Both the position numbers and the translations under genes were made by a program. Below, in pieces: positions 25,389 through 35,575 of a stretch of DNA of 64,000 nt. Source of the stretch: Toxotes chatareus (lineage: Eukaryota; Chordata; Actinopteri; Toxotidae). The stretch spans positions 17,273,017-17,337,016 of the forward strand of contig CM028891.1 of assembly GCA_016801885.1 (NCBI GenBank), given 5' to 3'. Positions within the stretch are counted from its first letter, which is position 1. Every line of letters begins with the position of its first letter. The notes beneath the pieces are model-generated. The model did no database searches. It was not told the origin of the DNA and saw only the letters and a list, made by a program, of their open reading frames with translations.

Positions 25389-26372
25389 TCACACGCACAA
25401 GAGGGCATGCGAGCAGCAGAAGATCTCTTTGAAGGTTTTTCTCATCTCTTGGCTGCGAAAGGCATAGATGATGGGGTCAATGACGGAGTTGCACATGATG
25501 AGGATGAGGTACATGTTGAAGTGGGACATGAAGCAGGTGCAGTAGGGGTTCCTGGGGCAGGTGATCATGAGAATGAGGTGGAGGAAAAAGGGCGCCCAGC
25601 ACACCACGAACACCCCGAGCAGGATGGTGAGGGTGATGGCGCCCTTCATGTTGGCCCGCTGCTGGATGGGCGCGTTGCCCGGCAGCGCTGCGATCCGCTT
25701 CATGTGCAAGCGTGCCAGCAGGAACATGTGGACGTACAGCGACACCATGAGCACCAGCATGGTGAAGAACATGGTGATAAGGCAGATGAGCACCGTGGTG
25801 CTTTCTGAGTAGATGATGAACAGTACGCCAGACACGGTGCAGCACGTCCAAATGCTGCTGATGACCAACATTGCCCTCCGCAGGGTGACGATGTTGTGGT
25901 ATCGCAGCGCGTAAAAGATGGTGATGTAGCGGTCGACCGCGATGGCGAGTAAGCTGCAGATAGACGCTAACAGAGAGCTGCAGATCATGGAGTCAAACAC
26001 ATTGTCCATGCTTTTGATCAACGTGACGGGGATGATGAGGTTGCCTCCGTTGATGAGCGCAATGACAATAGTCTCAGATGCGTTGGAGACGCTGACGAGC
26101 ATGTCGGCAACAGCGAGGCTACAGATGAAGAAGTACATAGGCGAGTGGAGGTTCTTGTTCTTGACTATAGCAGCAACAACCAGGATGTTCTCCAGCAGGC
26201 TGACGATGCCCAGAGTGAGGAAAACCTCAGTGGAAATCAGCAGTTGTTCGTAACATCCCGTCGATGAGTCCTTCTCCTCAGCTGTCAAGTCCTTGTCAAG
26301 TGGCAAAGTAGTCGAGGTTTGGCTCCTGTTGTGGTAGCCTTGGATCAGTCCATGGTGCTCTGTGGTGTTCAT
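25389..26372 (-). CDS. mc4r: melanocortin receptor 4 (class A GPCR), complete single exon
   Basis: A Gs-coupled receptor for alpha-MSH and AGRP in hypothalamic neurons, controlling appetite and growth. The 327 codons are intronless, as in all melanocortin receptors, and begin MNTTEHHGLIQGYHN. Visible features: N-glycosylation sequons at residues 2 and 15; seven hydrophobic segments from about 44 to 305; SPMYFFICSLAVADML (TM2); Glu100 and Asp123/Asp127 of the ligand pocket; DRYITIFYALRYH at 147-159; DPIIYAF at 299-305; cysteine pair 319-320 suited to palmitoylation. TM3 lacks the extracellular-end cysteine usual in other GPCRs, as is normal for this family. The sequence closely matches teleost MC4R rather than MC5R, MC1R or MC3R. 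The start has A at -3 and an upstream stop. No lesion is seen. Confidence 0.97.
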   Translation of the reverse strand: MNTTEHHGLIQGYHNRSQTSTTLPLDKDLTAEEKDSSTGCYEQLLISTEVFLTLGIVSLLENILVVAAIVKNKNLHSPMYFFICSLAVADMLVSVSNASETIVIALINGGNLIIPVTLIKSMDNVFDSMICSSLLASICSLLAIAVDRYITIFYALRYHNIVTLRRAMLVISSIWTCCTVSGVLFIIYSESTTVLICLITMFFTMLVLMVSLYVHMFLLARLHMKRIAALPGNAPIQQRANMKGAITLTILLGVFVVCWAPFFLHLILMITCPRNPYCTCFMSHFNMYLILIMCNSVIDPIIYAFRSQEMRKTFKEIFCCSHALLCV

Positions 26373-26860
26373 GATGTCTTCTTTTTAATTCCTTGTCTTC
26401 GTAGTTGAAGTCTTCTTTTTTCTGTTCTTATTTGTCCACCTGGTCTTAGCGTGTGAGGCTTTCAGTCATCCTCACTATCTGGACAACAACCTCTTTGCCC
26501 TCAGAGGGGAATGAAAAAATCTTTTGCCAGTATTCTCTGTTCCCGTTTGCACCTTTCAGGTTAACCAAGAAAGGCAATTTCCTTCTGCTGCAGTTACTCT
26601 CAGGCAAAGACAGTCTCACCGCTGTCCTCTCATCTCTCAAAGAGTGTAGTAAGAATTTGGTCTAAATGTTTTCTAAAAAGAGAGGGGAAAGATGAATGGA
26701 AGGAGTGAAGAGGAAAGCAGAAAGCGTGCAGGAAGGAGCATGTGTGAGACTAATTAACAGAGAGCAGGAACAGAGAGGCAGAGAGAGCAGAGCACAGCAG
26801 CTCGCTGTGCGAGTGCAGGCAGATCATCACTTTGTAAGCTACTGTGGTCTTCCCTCTCCC
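26373..26860 (-). other. mc4r 5' leader with two small upstream ORFs
   Basis: This region upstream of the mc4r ATG lacks a clear splice acceptor, so the leader is probably continuous. Two ATG-initiated mini-ORFs occur on the minus strand: MRGQR-stop at 26633-26616 and MTESLTR-stop at about 26468-26445, the second ending about 70 nt before the receptor start. The 5' end of the transcript is inferred, not seen. Confidence 0.4.
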
Positions 26861-26900
26861 TCTCTCTCCCTCTCTCGCTTCTATTATACTGGACACACAA
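26840..26900 (-). promoter_or_regulatory. possible mc4r core promoter: TATA-like box and GA-rich tract
   Basis: Read on the minus strand, TATAATAG (about 26889-26881) is followed by a GAGAGAGGGAGAG tract (about 26848-26878). The spacing would place initiation roughly at 26850-26860, giving a leader of about 480 nt. A CA-repeat (about 26890-26920) lies just upstream. The evidence is motif and position only. Confidence 0.3.
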
Positions 26901-29900
26901 ACACACACACACATGCACACATACTCCCGTCAGCCGTCCTATCGGCTGGCTGATGAGGTGGGAGGAGGAGCAAAGTTTGGCTTGACGCACATGAATGAAC
27001 AGATTCGAACATGAATGAGTTTCAGAAACGTGCTGCAGCAAATAACAAGGTTTCAATTCTAATGATGTGAAATGAAATCACATGGTTCAGGTTTTCACCC
27101 CATTTAAGAATAATGAACACCCCCCAAATGAACGAATGAATGAACAAAAAGTGAGTTACTGGTAATATATCACTAATATACCATATTTAAATGCTTGTTG
27201 TGGCGGTATTATACTGGACGCTGCATCCAACAGTTCGTCTCTACACAAACGTGTTCTCACAGCAGCCTTGTGGAAGTTACTGAGCTGGTTGGATAAATCG
27301 TAACAACCATGTGTCGGTGTGAACCTATTTCAAGGTTTTCTTTGAATCAACTTTATTTTGTGTGATGGTGTGAGTCCATCTGCCTTGTTTCAAGGTCTGC
27401 TCAAATACAAATACAAAGTAAATCCCTGCAGTCAGTTTTATCTAAAGCGGAAAAACAGCTTGAATTAATTTTCCGAAGCAGGTTTGTTTTGAAGTCAGAA
27501 TCATATTATGGAGCAAGTACTGCTGGGAACAAATAAACAGTTTTCGAAGCCCTCCAGGAACAGCTGTGTTTAGTGAGTCGATAAATCCCGTGAACCTTTT
27601 TAAAAAATGATGCTAATTCATCTGTGTCAGTCAACACCTGTTCAATGGTAGATAATGACATTTATTTTTATTTTTTTGTATGTTATATAATTGCAAAAGG
27701 CTATAATTCATTTATTTCCCTGTCCAAAGTAGCTGCAAAGTGTAGCAGCATAGCAACAAAAAAAACAAACAAACAAACAAACAAAAAAACTTACAATGCC
27801 TACCCAGGAGGTGTAGTGAAAGCAGCACCAACAGCAGCATCGGTCCTCCATCTGTTGTCTTCACTGGCTGTGTTCAAGCACAATATTGAGTGTAGGCCAT
27901 TCGTGTTTTCACAGCTCTTACACAATCACGGGCAGCAGGAGATGTGCCTGAAAAATAAATAATTAACCCTGTTACCATGTGTTGATGCTGTGGTTTAGGC
28001 AGGAAAACAACTTGGTTAGGTTTACGAAAGATCATGGTTTGAGTTCAAATACGTACGTCGCTTTGTTGTCATGGTTACAATTATAAACATGTGGTTAAAA
28101 GAAACGTTGACGTTCATCAGTTTGAAACAGGAAACACGCAGCAGTCTCCTCTGTGAAAGTCCTGTGTTTTCAGGCATTTGCTGGGGAGATAGATGCCATT
28201 TAACCATAAATCAGAATCATAGTTTGTAATAAGCTGCTTGTGCAAATGTCCCACGGGGTCGTTTTCCACGGAAGGACAGCCTCCAGAACCCAAAGCATTC
28301 AACTAACTGACATTTTGACTTGATTATGGTGCTGGATTTTTAAGGGGAAATTTAAGGGGTCACCAAAATGATAACAATTTAGTTCTTGAGTTTTTTTTTT
28401 TTCTTGACGCTGCATCTGCTCTTGCAGATTTGTCACATGCTTAGCTAATTCAATATGACCATGATGATAATGTATCTCCAGCTCTCTAAGAACCTTCTTG
28501 GTAAATCAGCTTAGCGACCTTGCTTACAGTATATCTCTCATCATATTGATTAATATCAGCTTCTTGCAATAAACAGGCTGAATAGCCTGCGTCGGCTACA
28601 CACAGCGACAACGTTTCTAATGACAAATCAATGTTTGGTTGTAATCAGAGTGTTGTACACAAGCTGCTGCCTGGAGAGAGTGTATTTAACAGCGGATGGC
28701 ACTGATGATAAAGATGGATAACCTTCAGTGAAAGGACTGTCACTCTCCCAAGAATTTCAATATTTCAGTACACAGACCAGACTTAAATTTATTTGTATGA
28801 GGCAGAGTAGCATTCAGCGTAACAGCACAACAATTATCTTTTTGTATATATGATAATTATAAGGTAATACTGCTACAAAAGGTAACTGCCCGTAGTGTGT
28901 GCCATGGATGAATACAAGAAAAGGCACAGTGATTATTATTCACTCTATGCATGTGGTAATTTTCAGTGTTTAGTGTTTGCAAAACGTTATTTTACGGGGG
29001 ATGGGAAAGTCGTACGTACTGTAGCTAACAAGCAAATAATTATCACAATAATATTAAATATTAAACTTTGTTTCCACAAAAGCCACGAAAAGCATTTGTG
29101 ATATATAATTATTAAAATGTAAAGGTGAAATGATGTGGTTGTCCATTAGTTTGCTCACTAAGCTTCAAACACGTGAGAGATGAAGAGGACGTGAGAGGAA
29201 TAAGCTGCAGGAGATGTTTGAAAAGCTTCTATGAGCATTTAGACGCTGATTGAAAAACTGAGGACTCATGTTGACCTTCTGAAACAAGTTATGACCAAGA
29301 CTGTTAGTCGACCTCTATCGCAGTCACGTAATGAACTTGTAAGATTGTTTTTACCGCACAGTCTGAATGTACCTTGAATCGTGGGAATTACCAGCAGCCT
29401 ACATGCTGATCTGAGTCACGCACCTTTTCCATTCAGTTTAGCATCACAACTATAGCACAGCGTGCAGTTCACTGTATCTTAATATCGACTGGTCTTATTT
29501 ACTTTGTTTTCCCTTCTGTTTTTTTAGTGCTCTGCTCATGGCTCATGGTTTTGTCTGCGTGCTGCTGAAGTTTAAACCCATTTGTCTCTAATTTAATAGG
29601 AAAGACTGGTTAAGGTTGACAGCAATTTACTAAACAGAATAAAATAAAAGACTTTCAAAGTAAAGGCAACCTCATGACTAAAGACCTAAACAGTCATTCG
29701 TCATATATAAAAAAGTCTCTTGTGCAAGAACTTGAATAGAGTAGCATTGTGACTGATACTGAATAGGGTTAACTCATCTCCACTGGTCACATTTTCAAAT
29801 ATAGAAATATAGATGTGACCAAGATAATAGGAATATTTTCATAACATGTAACATCTTGAAAAGAGAAAACTGCTGCACCTAATTCACATCTGAAGAATCT

Positions 29901-30340
29901 GGTTAAACTAATGCATCAGATACTGCGATTATGTGAACACCAATGGAAACCGCAGTCAAGGCCGTTTTTCTCTTCTTAATGAAATACCTTTTAAAAGCTG
30001 TTACCATGGTAAAGGTAAGTAGAGCAAGTAAGTGGAAAAGAAAACAACCTGTGTCTTCATTTCTGACATGTAAAAACGTTTTAGCACCATGCAGCACACC
30101 TTTCTGTCACTTACAATAAATACAGATTAAGAAAATAGTGTGATGGGAATCATGTCCATGTGAGCGCCCCATGCACCTGAGACCTTTACTTGCACTTAAA
30201 ATTTGTATTTATTATTGTTGTATAATCTTGTTGGATGTTCTGCGCCTGCTGTCCTCACAGACGTTGTAGTAAAAGAGACAATAGTGCTATTAGCAGTGGT
30301 AATGGCAGATATGTGTCCACTTCTTACTGCCTGTGTGTAG
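26901..30340. other. mc4r upstream flank, non-coding
   Basis: No gene recognised. It holds the CA repeat end at about 26890-26920, the AAAC tract at 27758 and AT-rich sequence. The distal enhancers expected for a hypothalamic gene could lie here but are not identifiable by eye. Confidence 0.5.
27758..27789. repeat. (AAAC)n tract
   Basis: About five AAAC units within an A-rich run. Confidence 0.85.
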
Positions 30341-30469
30341 TCAGTTTATGAACAGAGACACTGAGACTGTGCTTGACGGTTCAGCACCATGGAGAGAGCC
30401 CGCCTGTCTGCCATAGAAACGCTGCTGTCCACTATCCACCCAGTGCAATCTCCTCATGCAGCTGAACAG
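30341..30469 (+). CDS. candidate first coding exon of an unrecognised plus-strand gene
   Basis: After a good acceptor (CTTACTGCCTGTGTGTAG, ending at 30340) an ATG in a strong context (CAGCACCATGGAG) opens at 30389. It reads MERARLSAIETLLSTIHP and more, 27 codons, up to CAG|GTACGG at 30469/30470. The next acceptor lies 87 bases on, a usual teleost intron size. I do not recognise the protein. It could equally be a non-coding transcript or chance. Confidence 0.25.
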
Positions 30470-30556
30470 GTACGGTTTTAGTTGCATAGGTAGGTGAGTC
30501 ATTCAGATAACTCACCAGCGATAAAATCAGCCTCTGTGTCGTTTCCCTCTCTGTAG

Positions 30557-30594
30557 TTTCGGTGGTCACCATGGTCACACGGCGAGCCGCGGCG
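30557..30594 (+). CDS. candidate 38-nt second exon of the same unrecognised unit
   Basis: It is bordered by a strong acceptor (GTTTCCCTCTCTGTAG) and a consensus donor (GCGGCG|GTAAGT). In phase with the previous exon it reads FRWSPWSHGEPRR and leaves in phase 2. It also contains its own ATG (CACCATGGTC). I could not place a convincing third exon, which weakens the coding interpretation. Confidence 0.25.
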
Positions 30595-30628
30595 GTAAGT
30601 TGAAAAGGCTGATCCGTCTTGAACTTTG

Positions 30629-30709
30629 ATGGCATTCACAAGAGGGACAGTCACCCTCGCTCTCATCGCCGCTGCCCTGTGTTTATATATGAGGAAAAAA
30701 AAAACATAG
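30629..30709 (+). CDS. possible 26-residue membrane micropeptide ORF
   Basis: It reads MAFTRG, a hydrophobic segment (TVTLALIAAALCLYM, about residues 7-21), then RKKKT and TAG. The layout resembles small single-pass membrane peptides, with positive residues on the carboxyl side. A second ORF of 79 codons begins at once in the same frame at 30710. Length alone makes chance likely; no family is recognised. Confidence 0.15.
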   Translation: MAFTRGTVTLALIAAALCLYMRKKKT

Positions 30710-32376
30710 ATGGAGGCCACTTCAAGTCTGAAAGCACCTGAATGGGGAGGCAGACTAAAGGTCTCTCTCAGTGGTGTGAAACATTGTGAAAACATTGGAC
30801 TCTGTACTTGGGAGTTTGACTTTGCAAGTTCAGCTCAGGACTCCAAACCCCCAAAGGACAGGGGAACGCATTACGGTCAATTTGCAGCTGGGACAGCAGT
30901 GTTCTCCCGGACACCACAAACTCAGACTGGCTCTAATGATTACAACTAAACACAACTGCACCTCACTGCACTGCGAGAAAATAATCGCAGCTCAAAAGGT
31001 CCACAAAGAGGTTATTTTTTATTTCCAAAAAAAAAAAACCAACACGTGAATCACGTCTGCTATCCAGTCAGCAGTGCTGATTACAAAACAAAACCAAAGA
31101 CCACACTGCCCTCCATTTGTTTTACTTTACGTAAACTCCACAGAGGCAGGCAGCAGGTGCTGAACATTAGAGATCTCTGCTTTTTTGCAACGTGCTGGTT
31201 CCAAAATGCATCCTCAATATGCTGCCACTGGAATAAATTAGTCCTGTTTTTCTCTTTGTTATCTTCAGCTACACACAGCTTTGACTCGCCAGCAGGAAAT
31301 CAGTCTTCACTAAAGCAAGATACACAGATAAACACAAATACAGACAGATGTCAGCACAGATTGTCATGATTTCTGTCTCAGCTCAGTTTATTGGCCCCTG
31401 TCATACTCCACCCACCCACCAGATGTCCCCAGACTTTATTCCTGTTTCCTGATCCACCCTGCTCATCTCTTTTCCATTTCCAATCACTGGAACTTCTGTG
31501 GACTCTTGTTCCTGCTACCTGTTGTCTGTACCTGCCTAAAACAACAACCAAAGACCACCTCAGCCTTTTAAGCGCACGCACGCAAATGTGCTCTTTAATG
31601 TTTATGAGCAGCGATGGGTCACACTGGCCTCGGGTTTGTTGTTGGGTAACTTCCTCTCAGATGAGATCACCTTGTCCCAGAGTGGACAAAATTCTGCACT
31701 GCATAACAATTATTTACATATTGTAAGTGGAATTTATTGCCCTGGTCGGGATTTGGGATCAGCACTTGCTACTTACACAAATTGAATTTTACAGTGCTCA
31801 TCACTCCGTCCAACAGTCTGTCTGTACCCTGAATACTTCTCCTAGATTCCTCATGGAATCTAATGTCTTTGAAACATAAGATATCCTGTATTTAAAGTGA
31901 ACACAATACATGAAATCTAAATATTCGGACACTGTGTACAGCCTCTTACAACCAAAGGGGCCTACAACAGCAAAATATCCGTAATTCAATGCAAAAGTAA
32001 TTAATTTAGACTCATTATCAGGTTACTTTCTGCTAACAGTGCTACTTCACTGAGGGGGTGCACCCATTACATTGAACAAATGGCTGAATGACTCCTGGCT
32101 TTGCAGCAGAATTACCTAGCCAGCTATCTCATTTTGCACCACTGAATGCAGATGAGAAGCTGCCATGTCTGTCAAAATGTCAGCAGAGATTCTCAGGAAA
32201 AATGAAGCTTTTGGATTTTATCTCGACCACCGTGCGCCGCAGCAAGCATTTTCTCGATTGTGTACTCCAAAGGTTCAGTTCCTTCAAGACAAATGAGCGA
32301 ATCAATCTCCCGAGTCTCGTGTGACATAACCACAATTGTTTTAACCTAGGCAGAAAAATGTGTGCTCATGTCGGGC

Positions 32377-32503
32377 CCAGTTGCTCGTAGTAAACAGCTG
32401 GTTGAGAAAACACGTTTGCAGGTCCTGAAAAATGACAGGCCTGCAAAATAAATACATGAAACGGTAGTTTCATGTATTTCATTGGCAGTAGTAGCTGCCA
32501 ATG
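32377..32503. repeat. cluster of four consecutive hairpins
   Basis: Hairpin 1: CCAGTTG (32377-32383) with CAGCTGG (32395-32401), one G-U-type mismatch. Hairpin 2: TTTGCAGG plus CCTG (32415-32427, one bulged T) with CAGGCCTGCAAA (32436-32447). Hairpin 3: AAATACATGAAAC (32450-32462) with GTTTCATGTATTT (32467-32479), perfect, loop GGTA. Hairpin 4: CATTGGCAG (32480-32488) with CTGCCAATG (32495-32503), perfect. Hairpins 3 and 4 directly abut. I recognise no RNA family or transposon. Confidence 0.75.
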
Positions 32504-33595
32504 TAGCCACTAAGGAATAAAATGTTAAACAATAATACATTAAGGGAAAGTTTCACTTTGCATTTTGGAGTTTGGTATTAACTCCTCTGAATATGTCTGA
32601 TTAAATTCTTGTTTTCTTAGCAGATATAAGCAGCAGTTTTCACCTGTATAAGCTGCTGGTCTCTGGACAGAGCTGAACATTCAAGCCTATTCACAGATGC
32701 CACATACAGCACCCCCCCCCCTGCCTGAACCCTGCATCTGGGTCCAGCGCTGTTTATTTCTCAGTGTGTGACACCCACACTCCACTGTTCATGTTTTTCT
32801 CAAATGAAAAAAAAAAAGTATGCCAACCCACAGGAAATTCAACTTGGTGCATTAAAGTTCCTACAACCACACAAATGAGCTGAACTATTCAGGCAATTAC
32901 ACCTAACAGCACAGCAGTATGAGCAAACCCTGCCATGAAAGAAAATGGCCCAAATGGAGCCACGACATGTTCTAACTGAACTGATCCACACGTAATTACT
33001 GGAGATTTTCTCTTGGATCTGATCCCTCTGGAGATGACTAATTTCCTGAATTTCAGGCCAAATGACGCAGTCACCTTTCAGCTGGTTTAAACTCCCTGAC
33101 CAGCAACATGAGCCTTCAGTTTCAGAGTCAACATTTAGGTTCAGATGAATCAGAGTTTGTTGCCTTCAGGGTTTGCTGAAAGATGACAAAGAGGACTTTT
33201 CCTGCAATCAGGGCAAAAATCTGCGCTCAAAGACAAGTCTGTGACAAAAACACAATTTGGAGGCACAGATCGACACAACAGCAAAAATCTGAACAAGGTC
33301 TGTGAACCGAAAGGTCTTTGTGTCAGTTTGGAGGCTGATTACGGCTCTGGTATGATTCAATCCACTTTCATATTGTTGTGCACACACACGGTTCCCAAGT
33401 ACATTTTCTGCTTATTGCGTAGCAACAAAAGAGTTAATGGCATCTGATAAGGCTGTTTCATAAAAGCAGCAAATGGGGCTGACAGTCCACTGCTGCAGCC
33501 GTATAATTAGGTTCGATAGAGGCCCACACCGACTCTCATTTCTTTCTTTTTCCCAGGGTTACACGGTGCCATCATCCACTTGCTCCCCTCGACTT

Positions 33596-33614
33596 AAAAA
33601 AAAAAAAAAAAAAA
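33596..33614. repeat. poly-A tract, 19 bases
   Basis: A pure A run following CTCGACTT, with no recognisable element beside it. Confidence 0.9.
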
Positions 33615-33939
33615 TCTATTGGAAAGAAATCATCACATAAATCACAAGGTCTGCCCACAAGACAACAACACAACAACTTCTGTAATTTCAACAAGTGCTG
33701 ATTAGACTCAAGTACCACTGGCAGTTTTTAATTTTAACACTTCAGAGGTCATTTTCTTTTCCCTATCCTTCAGCAGTGGTGAGTCTAACAATACTATATG
33801 TTTCAGCATAACACAACAGAGTGTTATTCACACTTTGCAGTTAGCAGCCATTAGCCCACCAGAAGAATTTCACCTTACAGCAAAGTCGCTGGCTTTTTCC
33901 ACCCCCTCGTTTCTTAACTGTTCGTCCAGCAGCTCAAAT

Positions 33940-33982
33940 CAACACCCACACACACACAGGCAGTACAACACACACACACACA
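33940..33982. repeat. interrupted CA microsatellite
   Basis: Two short CA runs (CACCCACACACACACA, then AACACACACACACACA) separated by GGCAGTA. Confidence 0.8.
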
Positions 33983-35299
33983 TTTTTCAGTGCTTTGCAG
34001 AAATGACTCAGATTATAAGTTTTCTGAACTGCCTCCTCTGTTATTAAGGTCTTGTTTCATTTCTGAAACTCTGTTTTTCCGTAACCAGGCTTTCACACCT
34101 GGGCAGGTAAACTATTTCAATTGTTTTGCAATTGATATAAATAAAAGATTCAAGCTTTTAAGGTTTAAGTTCTATGTTTTTCATGTCATCAACAACAAAA
34201 CCAACACCGTGTCTGTTTCTGGTTCAATCAGCACTAAACCCACAGGTACATAAATATTTGAAACAGCTCACGTATATTGTACATAAATATGGTTCAGCAA
34301 ACTGTGTTCAAACCCACAGTTGGTGCTGTAGTGAGTATTTATTCTCTTCGGCTGTTTTTCCTGCTAAATTCTGTCCTCTGTGTGTGCATGCTTCAATTAT
34401 TACCTATGACACCACTCTGAGGTGGAAACTGGTTCGTAGGACTTGTCCGGTGATCGATCTACCATCTGTCAGGCTTTGAAAAACTCTTGAGGACTGAAGA
34501 ACAGCACCGTGGAAACAAAAAGGTCATGTCTTTGTTTAAACAGGGAAATCAAGGAGGGAAATAGAAGACAAGCCAAGGAGGAGCAGAGTAGAAGGACAGA
34601 TAGACAAAATGTAACACAACGAGGTGGCGTTCATAGCCGGGAAAATGAGATTGTGTGAGTAAGTATCAAACGCAAGGGAAAAAGGCTGATTCACCCAATG
34701 TCCCCATTTCGTTTTATTATTTGGAGCTTCGGCTCTGTATGTTTGCTAAATGAGGTTAGGTGTAATTTGGTAATATTCGGTAATAACTCGAACCGCAGAG
34801 ACGACTATGGGCATATTACCATGTAGGGCACGCGTCGCTCATCCAACAAATTACAGTGACACGTACAAGAGCTGGTGCTAATGAGAGGGCAGCATGGATG
34901 CAAAACACAGCTCCAGCTCACAGCAGCTATAGTCAAATCTAATTGTCCATCAGCTCATGATGAACATCCAAAGCTCCTGTGTTTCCTTTTATTTTCTCCT
35001 TTCCTCTTCAGATGAAATGTTGGCTTTCAAATGGAAATTCAAGGAAAACTAGAGACCATCTTGCGATTGGATCACGCCAGCCACAGGGCGCGTCAGCATT
35101 CTGAGGTTCCGACCAATGAGCACTCAGGACTCATGGGTCTGACCACACCCACCTTTGAACTCAGCGTTTATTTTGATCTCAACTACACACCTGTAAAGTT
35201 TCGTGACTTGCACGGTTGTGATGCTACAGTGGTGACAGAAATCCGTCCACAGACGGACAGAGAGAAATGGAGACATAACCTAGGACATGTGAGGAGAAA

Positions 35300-35575
35300 G
35301 TCATGTGTCCAAATATATGTGGACACCCCAACATTACACCTATATCATTCCAAAAGGATGGGTATCAATGAGCTGACACAACTCCACCTCTATGCTTCTG
35401 GTTTCAACCTGTTCCCCAGAGTTCAGAACCTGGCGGCAGGGTTTTGTTCCCATTCAGCCACAGTGAGGTCTGGTCCCTGATATCAGGCAATAAGGTCTGA
35501 CTCCAGTTCATCCCAGAGGTGCTGGATGGGGCTGAGGTCAGGGCTCTGTGCCAGTCCGTTAAATTCTTCTTAATT
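35300..35575 (-). mobile_element. Tc1/mariner transposase C-terminal relic
   Basis: On the minus strand from about 35575 the sequence reads LAQSPDLSPIQHLWDELESD, the DD34E-type C-terminal signature, and then VAEWEQNPAARF with in-frame stops. It ends in the element terminus containing GTGTCCACATATATTTGGAC (about 35308-35330). It is a clearly non-functional copy with several stops and no catalytic core. Confidence 0.8.

Noticed and set aside
25407..25851. Plus- and minus-strand frames of 83-133 codons inside mc4r
   Set aside because: Shadow frames of the GC-rich receptor coding sequence; the mc4r frame is fully conserved in motif order.
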